Shown: positions 27,367-35,393 of the stretch, in pieces | Layout: every line of letters starts with the position of its first letter | Numbering within the stretch: the stretch's first letter is position 1 | Origin: Cryobacterium psychrophilum | GTDB taxonomy: Bacteria > Actinomycetota > Actinomycetes > Actinomycetales > Microbacteriaceae | Direction: 5' to 3' | DNA: 64,000 nucleotides | NCBI RefSeq assembly: GCF_004365915.1 | Contig: NZ_SODI01000001.1 | Location: 124,001-188,000, forward strand | The notes under the pieces: generated by a model | Databases searched by the model: none | What the model saw: only the letters and a program-made list of their open reading frames with translations | What the model was told of the DNA's origin: nothing | Position numbers and translations under genes: made by a program

Positions 27367-27999
27367 TCACGTGGTGTGGGTCGGGGTGTCGATCAGCCAT
27401 TCGGGCAGCAGGGTCACGAGTTGGTCGACCAGCTCGTCGTCGGATACGTCAATGTGACCGCGCATCCAGGCGCTGATGAGTGTGAGCGCCCCGCCCGCCA
27501 CATAGGTCGTGACGAGCTCCGCGTCGACCTGGGGCGGCGCATTCTCACCCTCGAAGACCGACTCCAGCATGCGGGTCGCATACGCGTCAACAATCTGGTC
27601 AAACGCGCTTCGCGTGAGCGGAAGTTCGGACACGCTTGAGTACAGCGGGAAATTCTCCAGCATGTGCCCCACGAGCCTGGCGTAGCCGAGCCGGGCCGCG
27701 CTCCGCCCTTCCGAGCGGTCGTTCCCGCGCAGGTCCACGCCATCCGCGCTGATTTGCGCGAATTGCACGCGGAGCAACTCGGCGGCGACGACGTCGAGGC
27801 TCGCGAAGTGCGCATAAAAGGAACTGCGGCTGATTCCCGCCGTACGCACGATATCCGCTACCGACACGGATGCAGTGGGGTCGGCCATGAGCGCGCGTGT
27901 AGCCGTGAATATGAGTTGGCGCGTACGCTCAGCTCGAGGATCATGCGTTGACCAGCGAGATTCCGGCTCCTGTACCTCGGAACCGTTCACTATCGTCAT
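27367..27999 (-). CDS. TetR family transcriptional regulator
   Basis: A 210-aa repressor-type protein. The N-terminal helix-turn-helix is TASVSVADIVRTAGISRSSFYAHFASLD, with AERTRQLIFTATRALM before it. The ligand-binding helical domain follows. The open frame reaches 28125, but TATGAT (28006-28011) ends 6 nt before the ATG at 27999, with CCGACA at 28028-28033 as -35, so I take 27999 as a leaderless start. A 19-bp inverted repeat at 28040-28058 is the probable operator, shared with the divergent small gene. Confidence 0.9.
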   Translation of the reverse strand: MTIVNGSEVQEPESRWSTHDPRAERTRQLIFTATRALMADPTASVSVADIVRTAGISRSSFYAHFASLDVVAAELLRVQFAQISADGVDLRGNDRSEGRSAARLGYARLVGHMLENFPLYSSVSELPLTRSAFDQIVDAYATRMLESVFEGENAPPQVDAELVTTYVAGGALTLISAWMRGHIDVSDDELVDQLVTLLPEWLIDTPTHTT

Positions 28000-28005
28000 T
28001 CGATT

Positions 28006-28033
28006 ATCATACCACTTCTCGGACAGGTGTCGG
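28006..28033 (-). promoter_or_regulatory. Promoter of the TetR gene
   Basis: Minus strand: CCGACA (28028-28033), 16-nt spacer, TATGAT (28006-28011), then 6 nt to the ATG at 27999. Confidence 0.6.
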
Positions 28034-28039
28034 AGAACG

Positions 28040-28058
28040 GGTTTTATACCGTAAAACC
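28040..28058. promoter_or_regulatory. Candidate TetR operator: GGTTTTA-N5-TAAAACC
   Basis: Perfect 7-bp arms (28040-28046 and 28052-28058) flank a 5-bp centre, in the gap between the divergent TetR gene and the 88-aa gene, just upstream of the TetR -35 box. TetR operators are typically palindromes of this size. Confidence 0.6.
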
Positions 28059-28139
28059 TGGTCGGCTCGCCTACGCGCATGCCCTCAAACCCGTGAACGT
28101 ACGGGAGACTGGAATCTTCAATCACGACGAGGGAATCAC

Positions 28140-28406
28140 ATGATCACGCTTCACCAGGACGTCGACGGTTTCATCCGCATGAATAGACATTTTCCAGAGA
28201 GCGCGAGCATCACCATCAACTTCACCACGGGCGCCTCCGAGATGTTCACCGGTACCGCGCTCAACGTGATCTTTGACGCGGCCGTCGCCGAGTTCCGGGC
28301 GCGGAATCGGCTTGACGCCAAGGGCTTCTCGCGCGCTCCCGCCGTGACCGTGCAGCGCGTGAAAGGCATTCAGTTCGTTGCCGTACACGCCGGAATGGCC
28401 GCGTAG
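28140..28406 (+). CDS. Small hypothetical protein divergent from a TetR gene
   Basis: An 88-aa soluble protein (product starts MITLHQDVDGFIRMNRHFPES) with a beta-rich first half (SITINFTTGASEMF) and a helix, FDAAVAEFRARNR. I do not recognise the family. The ATG at 28140 has GAGGGA upstream, giving a credible start; the frame is open further up, but inside the regulator. Sharing a likely operator with the TetR gene, it is a plausible regulated target. The gap 28000-28139 has no other gene. Confidence 0.55.
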   Translation: MITLHQDVDGFIRMNRHFPESASITINFTTGASEMFTGTALNVIFDAAVAEFRARNRLDAKGFSRAPAVTVQRVKGIQFVAVHAGMAA

Positions 28407-28431
28407 GGGCCTTCGGTATCGGGCTCCTCGT

Positions 28432-29313
28432 TCAGGACAGGATGTCTTTCGTCGTGAACCGGCCGTAGGCCAGGGCGCCGAAGACGAGAATATAGGCGCC
28501 CTGCAGCATCGCATTCGAGGCGAATGATGACAGGTCGATGGGCTGTCGCAAGAGGTCGCCGAATCCGAGCCAGTAGTGACTGAACAGCCACGGGTGCAAC
28601 CACGACAGCTGCGGAAGCACGTCGAGGATCTGTGCCACCACGGAGACGACGACCGTGGCCGCCATCGCTCCCACGGGCACATCGGTGAGCGTGGAGATGA
28701 ACAGGCCGATCGCGGCCAGGCCCAGCAGGGAAACGGTCACGTAGGCCGCGATCAGCAGGGACCGCAGTAGTGACTCGGCAACGGAGATCGTGTCGCCGGA
28801 CAACAGGGTCACGGGTCCCACCGGAAAGAGGAGCGCACCGATAAGCGCACCGGTGGCGGTCAGCATCAGGGTCGCGACGAGGCAGAAGGCTGCAGCGCCG
28901 AGGTACTTCACCAGGAGAAGGCGCACGCGACCGGCGGGGGCGACGAGCAGGTAGCGGAGTGTCCCGAGTCCGGCTTCGCCGGCGATCGTGTCGCCGGCCA
29001 CGACGCCGATGGTGAGGGGGAGAAAGAGCGGGATCGCCACGACCATGGCCGTGAACCCGACAAACAGTCCGTTCTGGGTGACCTGGTCGAGAAACGGCGG
29101 GCCCTGCCCGGGCCTGAGTTCGTTGGAGGAGAGCCGAACGGACACCGCGAGCAGGATGGGGATCAGCGCGACGGACACGAGCATCGCCCAGGTTCGACGA
29201 CGACGGAACAACACAGACAGCTCGGAGCCGAGCAGGTCCCACCCGGCCGAACCGCGTGCGGGGCGGGCGTGGGCAGTTGTGGGGGTGACGGGCCGAACGC
29301 TATTGGACGACAT
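28432..29313 (-). CDS. ABC transporter permease (ABC-2 type)
   Basis: Membrane protein of 293 aa with six predicted helices. A long loop after the first helix and the GDTIAGEAGLGTLRYLLVAP segment are typical of ABC-2 exporters (NatB/YfiM-like). The start overlaps the upstream ATPase gene by 14 nt. With the ATPase and the LolA-like protein it forms a three-gene operon. Substrate unknown. Confidence 0.88.
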   Translation of the reverse strand: MSSNSVRPVTPTTAHARPARGSAGWDLLGSELSVLFRRRRTWAMLVSVALIPILLAVSVRLSSNELRPGQGPPFLDQVTQNGLFVGFTAMVVAIPLFLPLTIGVVAGDTIAGEAGLGTLRYLLVAPAGRVRLLLVKYLGAAAFCLVATLMLTATGALIGALLFPVGPVTLLSGDTISVAESLLRSLLIAAYVTVSLLGLAAIGLFISTLTDVPVGAMAATVVVSVVAQILDVLPQLSWLHPWLFSHYWLGFGDLLRQPIDLSSFASNAMLQGAYILVFGALAYGRFTTKDILS

Positions 29314-30322
29314 CGAAACCTTCTCCGGTCAGAGCGACAAACCGGTCTTCGAGGCTGGGTTCCTCGAGCACAAAGCCACGGATGCGAACCTCCGCCGCCA
29401 CGAGTGCCGTCACGATGGCCTCTGCGGGCGTGCGGCCTACCGGGTAGGCCGCCATGACCGCGGGGTCCTCCTGCGCCGCGTCTGCTCCACTCATCGGCAC
29501 GGGCACGGGCACGAGGCCCAGATCGGTGAGCACCCGAGAGGCCGCGCCGACGTCGGGTGTGGTGATCCGAACCCGTCGCTCGCTCCCTCGGCCGAGGTCG
29601 GCGAGGGTGCCCTGCGCCACGAGGGTGCCTGCGCTCATCACGGCCGCGTGGGTACACATCTGTTCGACTTCCGCGAGCAGATGGCTCGACACGAAAACCG
29701 TGGTGCCCTCGGCGGCGAGCGAGCGAATGAGGCTGCGCACCTCCCGCGTGCCCTGCGGGTCCAGGCCATTGGTGGGTTCGTCGAGTACGAGCAGTTCGCG
29801 GTGCGTCAAGAGGGCGTTGGCGATACCGAGCCGCTGCTTCATGCCGAGGGAATAGGCGTGCACCTTCTTGTTCGCCGCGTGGCTGAGGCCCACGCGTTCG
29901 AGCGCCAGGGCCACCCGGGCGCGTCGCGTGCGGGAGGACGCATGCCGATCCGCCGTGTCGAGTCGGCCGAGGTTCGCCGTGCCCGATAGGAACGGATAGA
30001 AGGCGGGGCCCTCCACGAGCGCTCCGACACGAGGAAGTACCTCAGACAGCCGCCCAGGCATCGGCTCGCCGAGCACGCTGATCTCACCACTCGTCGCAGA
30101 GGTCAGGCCCAGCAGCATGCGGATACTCGTGGTCTTTCCCGAACCGTTGGGCCCGAGAAAACCGAACACGGCACCCCGCGGCACGGCGAGGTCGATGCTA
30201 TCGACCGCCGTCTGACGGCCGAAGCGTTTGGTCAGGCCGCGCGTCGCGATTGCCAGGTCAGGAGGGGACGCGTCGCGGTTGCCGCCCGTAGCTGTGTCGT
30301 GGGTGGCACCGACGACCGTCAC
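29300..30322 (-). CDS. ABC transporter ATP-binding protein
   Basis: ATPase of 340 aa. Walker A GPNGSGKTTSI, signature YSLGMKQRLGI, Walker B LLVLDEPTNGLD and the H-loop (FVSSHLL) are intact. The C-terminal about 110 residues, after the ATPase core, form the extra domain usual in multidrug-type ABC-2 ATPases. It overlaps both neighbours (LolA-like start side by 4 nt, permease by 14 nt), so the three are translationally coupled. Confidence 0.93.
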   Translation of the reverse strand: MTVVGATHDTATGGNRDASPPDLAIATRGLTKRFGRQTAVDSIDLAVPRGAVFGFLGPNGSGKTTSIRMLLGLTSATSGEISVLGEPMPGRLSEVLPRVGALVEGPAFYPFLSGTANLGRLDTADRHASSRTRRARVALALERVGLSHAANKKVHAYSLGMKQRLGIANALLTHRELLVLDEPTNGLDPQGTREVRSLIRSLAAEGTTVFVSSHLLAEVEQMCTHAAVMSAGTLVAQGTLADLGRGSERRVRITTPDVGAASRVLTDLGLVPVPVPMSGADAAQEDPAVMAAYPVGRTPAEAIVTALVAAEVRIRGFVLEEPSLEDRFVALTGEGFDVVQ

Positions 30323-31461
30323 GGAGCAGTGGCGACGGCCTGCAGCCGCTCGATTGGCACGGATCCGGCCAGAATTCGACCGTCAGTGGTGATGAGAATG
30401 TTGACGAGCGATGTCGACAACGTTCGCCCGCCCTCCACCTTCGTGGTGAACTGCGTGAACAGCGGCGAGGCGGTGAGTTCTTCCGGGACGGATGCCGCGG
30501 GCAGCTCCATGACGGCGTCCCACCCGGTGCCGGTGACGACGGGAAGATCGCCCGGGAGGGGCTTCGTGCCGTCGTCGGACGTCATGTGGTCGGCGCCCGG
30601 TGCTGCCGGAATCGCCTGTTCCGTCACCGTGGCGTTGGCGGGCGGCGTGAACTCGAAGAGATCGGCGGAGGGGGCGCTGAAATCGACCTTCGTGAAGCCG
30701 ACCTCAAATGCCGGCTCGTTCTGCCCGTTGGCTTGTACCGTGACACGCAACGGCATACCGGTTTCGGAGTCGACGGCAATCGATACTGAGCGCACGAGAG
30801 TCTCTGTCGATGTGGGCGTGAGGACCAGGTCGTACACGGTGCGCCCGGCGACCCTGGTGTCATTGCCGACCGAAACGGTCGTGCTCGGGTCGAGGTCGCT
30901 GAGGAAACGGTCGGCCAGCGCAGCGGGAGTGCCCAGGTCGCCGGGTGCGAACTCTTTCACGGCCGCCGCCTTGTCCTCGGGCGTTGCGGATTCGTGGGCG
31001 GGAATGGCGAGGTGCGTGACGGCATTCGTGTCCGACTCGTAGAACCAGGCGTCGGTCCCATTGCTGATCAGGTCTCGTTCGGCGAGGCGGTCCAACACCT
31101 GAACCCGCACGTTGCCTGGGCCGTCCGCGTAAATTCGCGCCGTGTGCGACCCGGTAAGAAGCTCAAGGGCGGTGGTGACGGCCTGCGACGAAGCGTCCGC
31201 TGTGGTGCCACCGGGCGCCGACGGTGATGGCGAGACCGCACCGCCGAGGTCCACGTCAGGAAGGCCCAGGTTGGATGACTGGTCCACCGTGCCGGAAAAT
31301 GATGTCACGGTGCTCTCACTCACCATCAATAACACTTGCTTCGGCGTCTTGTCCGGGAGGTCAACGGCGGCACCGGCCTGAAGCGGAACGGTGATCACGC
31401 CGACAACGATGACGGCGGGCACGATGACGGCCGGCAGCCATTTGAGCGACTTGTGTGGCAC
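30319..31461 (-). CDS. LolA-like/MucB-RseB-like exported protein
   Basis: A 380-aa secreted or membrane-anchored protein with an N-terminal hydrophobic segment (LPAVIVPAVIVVGVITVPLQ, about 8-27). The middle resembles the LolA/RseB lipid-binding half-barrel: SFSGTVDQSSNLGLP, VRVQVLDRLAERDLI, DAWFYESDTN, then VYDLVLTP and FTPPANATVTEQ. I infer that it binds a lipid or lipoprotein. The start is a GTG with AAGGG upstream. In a monoderm, the LolA-like/ATPase/permease order is notable; Lol carriers are otherwise known from diderms. Confidence 0.8.
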   Translation of the reverse strand: MPHKSLKWLPAVIVPAVIVVGVITVPLQAGAAVDLPDKTPKQVLLMVSESTVTSFSGTVDQSSNLGLPDVDLGGAVSPSPSAPGGTTADASSQAVTTALELLTGSHTARIYADGPGNVRVQVLDRLAERDLISNGTDAWFYESDTNAVTHLAIPAHESATPEDKAAAVKEFAPGDLGTPAALADRFLSDLDPSTTVSVGNDTRVAGRTVYDLVLTPTSTETLVRSVSIAVDSETGMPLRVTVQANGQNEPAFEVGFTKVDFSAPSADLFEFTPPANATVTEQAIPAAPGADHMTSDDGTKPLPGDLPVVTGTGWDAVMELPAASVPEELTASPLFTQFTTKVEGGRTLSTSLVNILITTDGRILAGSVPIERLQAVATAP

Positions 31462-31557
31462 GATTATCGACCCTTCCCACGAGGATTCATGAAACGAAGT
31501 TTACGCCGGGCAGCTGGGAATCGTCTGGTCACCCCATCAAAATTCCTGCTGCGCTGG

Positions 31558-31929
31558 TCAGGATTCGCTCGGTGCGGCGTCCGAGATGCCGATGAACTGG
31601 CTGCCGATTCCGTCGCATTCCGTGCGTCCGAGTCCGGGAGCGGGCTCCGGCACCTCGTCGAAACCGTGATGTGCGCAGCTGATGTACGTGAACACGGGCC
31701 ACCACTTCTTGGGGCGAACGGCTTCCGTGAAGCCACAGACGTCGCACGTGAGCTGCACCCAGACGGGCTTCTTCCCGGTGCGGTTGGCGCGCGACTGTAG
31801 GAGCCAGGCGGGCGGGTCTTCTTCGAGCCTGGCCAGTTGCGCCTCGCCCATGCGGGTGGGAATGCCATGACGCGTCGCCATTTCCAGTGGAATGTCCAAG
31901 CGCAGGGCAACTTCTCGTCTCGTAATCAT
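31558..31929 (-). CDS. Small HTH-like protein with a Cys/His cluster
   Basis: A 123-aa protein (product starts MITRREVALRLDIPLEMATRHG) with a MerR-like or excisionase-like helix-turn-helix look at residues 1-25, then a C-D-V-C pair and CAHH, suggesting one zinc site. The context KKPVWVQLTCDVCGFTEAV recalls a zinc ribbon. Family not recognised. The frame is open to 31977, but residues before the ATG at 31929 do not resemble the rest. It is divergent from a HAD gene starting about 84 nt away. Confidence 0.55.
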   Translation of the reverse strand: MITRREVALRLDIPLEMATRHGIPTRMGEAQLARLEEDPPAWLLQSRANRTGKKPVWVQLTCDVCGFTEAVRPKKWWPVFTYISCAHHGFDEVPEPAPGLGRTECDGIGSQFIGISDAAPSES

Positions 31930-32012
31930 CTCCAACAAGAATACGCGGTGCACGCGCTTCCGGCATCCTTTGGTCAACCCCGCGGGGATGGCGCGTCATG
32001 GAATACTGGAAC

Positions 32013-32888
32013 ATGCTGAAAACTGCCTCGCCGCTCGGACTTCTCCTCGATGTCGACGGCCCCATCGCCAGCCCTGTCACGCGCACCATCGCAACCCCGA
32101 GCATCCTCACTGATCTGATCGCCCTCGCCGCCGCCAACGTGCCGATCGCCTTCATCACCGGCCGGTCCGCCGCTTTCATCCGCGAACAGGTCGTCACCCC
32201 GCTACGTGAGCAGGGGCTACCCTTGACTTTTCGCATGTATGGCGTCTGCGAAAAGGGCGCCGTGTGGTTCCCCATCGGGGTTGACGGCATGGGCGACGTC
32301 GTTGTCGACGCGAGTGTGGCCCTGCCCGACGCGGTGGTTGACGAACTCCGGCAACTGGTGCACGACGAGTTCGCCGACACGATGTTCTTCGATGAGACCA
32401 AGCAGGCCATGGTGTCGGTTGAGCAGCGAACGGATGTCGACAGCCGGGCCTACAAAGCCCGGCAGCCGGCCTTCAATGAGGCGGCCTTTTCCATATTGGT
32501 GCGGCACGGACTCGGCGTGTCCTTCGAAGATCGGGTCTCAGCGGATGCTTCGGGTGCTGTGCCCTTCCGGCTCGATGCAACGATCATTTCGACGGACGTC
32601 GAGTCCGTGAAACTCGACAAGAACCACGCGGCCGAACGCGCGCTGGCTTTCTTCGCGGAAGGCGGACCGCTCCCCCAGCTGTGGCGTTCGGTGGGCGACT
32701 CCCGCAGCGATTACCGGATGGCGGACCATTTGCATGAAGCGGGATACGACGTGGCGCATGTGGATGTGCGCCCCTTGGACGGCATGCTCACGCGCCCATA
32801 CCCGATCATTGTGATGGGTGACCAGATCCACGACGAAGCCGGTGCCAGCTTTCTGGACTACTGGGTCACCAAGCTCGGCCTGCGCTAA
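32013..32888 (+). CDS. HAD family phosphatase (Cof-like)
   Basis: A 291-aa hydrolase. Motif I LLLDVDGPIASP has proline after DVDG in place of the usual threonine; motif II is FITGRSAAF, and motif IV is VGDSRSDYRMADHL. A cap domain lies about residues 80-200 with many aspartates. I take ATG 32013; ATG 31998 adds only five residues (MEYWN). The subfamily resembles the sucrose/trehalose-phosphate phosphatase-like HADs, but the substrate is unknown. It is convergent with the J-domain gene. Confidence 0.82.
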   Translation: MLKTASPLGLLLDVDGPIASPVTRTIATPSILTDLIALAAANVPIAFITGRSAAFIREQVVTPLREQGLPLTFRMYGVCEKGAVWFPIGVDGMGDVVVDASVALPDAVVDELRQLVHDEFADTMFFDETKQAMVSVEQRTDVDSRAYKARQPAFNEAAFSILVRHGLGVSFEDRVSADASGAVPFRLDATIISTDVESVKLDKNHAAERALAFFAEGGPLPQLWRSVGDSRSDYRMADHLHEAGYDVAHVDVRPLDGMLTRPYPIIVMGDQIHDEAGASFLDYWVTKLGLR

Positions 32889-32898
32889 CGGCTGCTCT

Positions 32899-32922
32899 CT
32901 CAGGGGTCGTGCGCCCCCTGAG
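32899..32922 (+). terminator. Hairpin between convergent HAD and J-domain genes
   Basis: CTCAGGGG (32899-32906) pairs with CCCCTGAG (32915-32922), 8-nt loop, 10 nt after the HAD stop. Confidence 0.45.
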
Positions 32923-32938
32923 CGGCGGTCGCCGTGCC

Positions 32939-33889
32939 TTACGTGGCTACGAAGCGGATACCGTTCTGCAGGGTGCTGCGAAGCTCGAAGACCTTTTCAA
33001 AGCTCCCCCTGTCCATGCCGGGAAAACCGTCGCGGAGAAGCCCGTTGAGGCGCGATCGCGGGATGACGATGACCGTGGGGTGACGCCCGCGCTTCGCAAC
33101 GGAGAGGGGTGCGTCGAGTGCGCTGTCGGGAAGCACGACGACGAGTGCCGTGAATCGCACCCGCACCTGTCGGGTGAAGGCCTTCGCGCTGACCTGAAAG
33201 CGGCGGATCGGGTCCTCGCCATCGGTCATCTCGTCGCCGACCAGCTCGCCGCGGCGCAACTGCACCTCGCCGCCCCAGTCCTCTGACAACACGGCGAACA
33301 GGCCAGCCGGGCCGAGCACCACATGATCGAGTTTGTCACTGCCGTTACCGGAGTCGACGTCGTGCCAGGCCGTGAAGCCGATTCCGAGGCCCGATACCAG
33401 CTGTGCGGTCGTTTCCTCGGCCAGCGCCTTCGCGAGCGTGTGACGGATCCCGCGGGGAGCCGATCGCACGAGCGACGGAGCATACGGGTCATCGATCACG
33501 GTGCCCCGGCCGGCCCACTCTCGAATGAGATTCAAATACTGCTGCCGTACCCGGCCGCCCGGATGCCCGTGCATGCGTGTCTTGAGGCTGGTTTTCGAGG
33601 CACGGCTCGACGCGGACGAACCCGGTGTCGTTGAGGTCCGGAAGGGATCCGCCGGCATGGCGGACTCCGGATCGCCGACCCGCGTGCGGTCGTAAGCCGC
33701 ACGGCTCTCGGGACTGCCGACGCGTTCCCACGCGATCTGCACCGCGTGGAATTGTGCAGCACTACCACCGACATCGGGGTGCGTCTTGCGCAGCTGCAGT
33801 CTGTACGCGCGGCGCAGCGCGTCGTCGCTCGCCGAGGGAGCAACTCCCAATACCTCGTACGGGGTGGACGCGGCGGGGCTCTCGTGCAT
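32939..33889 (-). CDS. J-domain protein with a degenerate NERD-like domain
   Basis: A 316-aa protein. Residues 10-70 form a J-domain (YEVLGVAPSASDDALRRAYR, HPD at 37-39). A Ser/Thr-rich linker (80-105) follows. Residues about 145-250 resemble the NERD nuclease-like fold (KLDHVVLGPAGLFAV), but the metal/catalytic E-x-K of that fold is replaced: AVLSEDW at 199-205, with no lysine. It is therefore probably non-catalytic. The ATG at 33889 is preferred over the longer open frame. No DnaK/GrpE gene is adjacent. Confidence 0.75.
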   Translation of the reverse strand: MHESPAASTPYEVLGVAPSASDDALRRAYRLQLRKTHPDVGGSAAQFHAVQIAWERVGSPESRAAYDRTRVGDPESAMPADPFRTSTTPGSSASSRASKTSLKTRMHGHPGGRVRQQYLNLIREWAGRGTVIDDPYAPSLVRSAPRGIRHTLAKALAEETTAQLVSGLGIGFTAWHDVDSGNGSDKLDHVVLGPAGLFAVLSEDWGGEVQLRRGELVGDEMTDGEDPIRRFQVSAKAFTRQVRVRFTALVVVLPDSALDAPLSVAKRGRHPTVIVIPRSRLNGLLRDGFPGMDRGSFEKVFELRSTLQNGIRFVAT

Positions 33890-34315
33890 CCGGGGATGTA
33901 CCTTCCTGCGGTCAGACGATCGGTGGGTCAATGGGACAACATACCGCGCGTGGCTGGAATACCGCCGAACACGGGCTCTCCACGCCGGAGTGCACACCGC
34001 TCAGTGAATGACGGATCCCGCCCCAGGCATACCGGGCGGGGGCGCTGTCGCTCATTGCGGGCTGGGCGGCCGTGTGCGTTACCGACGCCGGCTGGGTCCG
34101 GCTCGCCGTGGGGCGCTTCGAAGTCGCGGCCGCGGCCAGTCATGCCATGAGGGAAGACCCGTCGCGACGGATATCGGAGTTGCTCGTGTTACCGGCGGGC
34201 CTCGGCACTGCCGGCCTTGCCGTTCGCGGCGGGTATTCTCGCGGCGTTGATCAACCTGGTCGCCGGGCTCCCGCCCAAGGACGGGCGCCGCACGCTACCC
34301 AGCCGCGCGGGACGC
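33890..34315 (+). pseudogene. Gap holding a likely broken small membrane-protein gene
   Basis: No intact gene. From ATG 34008 the plus strand begins MTDPAPG; after one frame change, it reads YRAGALSLIAGWAAVCVTD (frame of 34072), and after a second change near 34190, PALPFAAGILAALINLVAG (frame of 34217). These two membrane-like segments in successive frames suggest one gene with two frameshifts, or sequencing error. Low confidence: high-GC sequence also gives open frames by chance. Confidence 0.3.
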
Positions 34316-34480
34316 CTAGTTGCGAAGAAAGTGGAACGGGATAGCGAGAGCCAGCGAAATCGCCAGGATTCCGGCGATGAAGATCGCGCCCTGAAAGACC
34401 GTGACCGAGAAGGCAAGGCCGAACAGGAACATGCCCAGGATGAAAATCGCAAGGGCGATAATAAAGGGGACGATGTTCAT
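34316..34480 (-). CDS. Small two-helix membrane protein
   Basis: A 54-aa protein, almost wholly hydrophobic: MNIVPFIIALAIFILGMFLFG then a second helix (GAIFIAGILAISLALAIPFHFL). The ATG at 34480 has GAGAGG upstream. Family not recognised; similar tiny membrane proteins are common in Microbacteriaceae (inference). The gap 34481-34610 between it and the SRAP gene holds nothing else. Confidence 0.7.
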   Translation of the reverse strand: MNIVPFIIALAIFILGMFLFGLAFSVTVFQGAIFIAGILAISLALAIPFHFLRN

Positions 34481-34610
34481 GGTGTGATCCTCTCGACGTG
34501 GTGCCCGCGCAAATTCTCCGGACTCCTCCTTTGAGCGTACCGGCCCCAGCCGATCGAGCTTAACCAAACGCGGCAGGGCGAGGAGAATACGTGGTCGGGA
34601 ACGGCCCCGC

Positions 34611-35321
34611 CTAGACGGAATCGCCCCTGAGGGGTCCGATGAGTTCCGGACCATCGCCCACGACCGGTGCAACTTCATAGAAGCGCAGCGTTTCGGCGAG
34701 GCCTCGAGACGCGGCAACGGCAGCGTCCACGAAGTCCTGGTCCCCGCGGGTGTGCGGATCGAGCCATTGGTCCCAGGCCTCGTCGGGAAGCGCTACCGGT
34801 ATCCGGTCGTGAATTGCGGCGAGCGGCCCCTGCGCGTCGGCCGTCAGAATCGTGGCCGAGAGTACCCACCGGGCAGGGTCGTCATCGGCCAGCGCGGGGT
34901 TGCGCCACCAGGAATACAGGCCTGCAAACGCGAGCGGGAGTCCGTCATCCGAATGCACGAAGTAGGGAGTCTTCGTGCTTCCCTCTGTGTGCCACTCGTA
35001 GTACCCCGTCGCCGGGATGAGCGCACGCCGCGCCTCGACGGACTTCTTGAACGTTGGCTTCTCGGCCGCCGACTCTGAGCGCGCGTTGAACGTGGGGAAC
35101 GTGGATTTGGGGTCGGTGGCGAATGACGGGATTAACGACCAACGCGCGGACTCGAGGCGACGCACGGCCGGTTCCTGCTTCGCTGACTCCAACACGATCG
35201 GAATCTGTTCCGTCGGCTTGATATTCCACGACGGCTCCGGCAGATTCGCCCCCTCGTGTTCAACGTCGAACATGGCAGCGAGATCTGCCGCCGTATCGGT
35301 AATGACGTATCGACCACACAT
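34611..35321 (-). CDS. SRAP (SOS response-associated peptidase/HMCES) family protein
   Basis: A 236-aa SRAP protein, which forms a covalent thiazolidine link between the Cys2 N-terminus and abasic sites in single-stranded DNA. MCGRYV gives the catalytic C2 once Met1 is removed. Other conserved parts are NIKPTEQIPIV, RWSLIPSFA, FNARSESAAEKPTFK, TGYYEWH and IHDRIPV. TAATCT ends 7 nt before the ATG at 35321, so it is likely leaderless. It is divergent from DUF3097. A DNA-repair role fits the DNA-damage theme of pafBC, but they are not linked. Confidence 0.93.
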   Translation of the reverse strand: MCGRYVITDTAADLAAMFDVEHEGANLPEPSWNIKPTEQIPIVLESAKQEPAVRRLESARWSLIPSFATDPKSTFPTFNARSESAAEKPTFKKSVEARRALIPATGYYEWHTEGSTKTPYFVHSDDGLPLAFAGLYSWWRNPALADDDPARWVLSATILTADAQGPLAAIHDRIPVALPDEAWDQWLDPHTRGDQDFVDAAVAASRGLAETLRFYEVAPVVGDGPELIGPLRGDSV

Positions 35322-35393
35322 GAGTAACAGATTACTCCAGCCCATTGTCGTGGCGGCCGCGACCCGCAGCGCAGGTGAGCTAGCGTCGATTCT

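Noticed and set aside
27999..28125. N-terminal extension of the TetR regulator
   Set aside because: The extension would run through the promoter (28006-28033) and operator; residues do not resemble TetR sequence.
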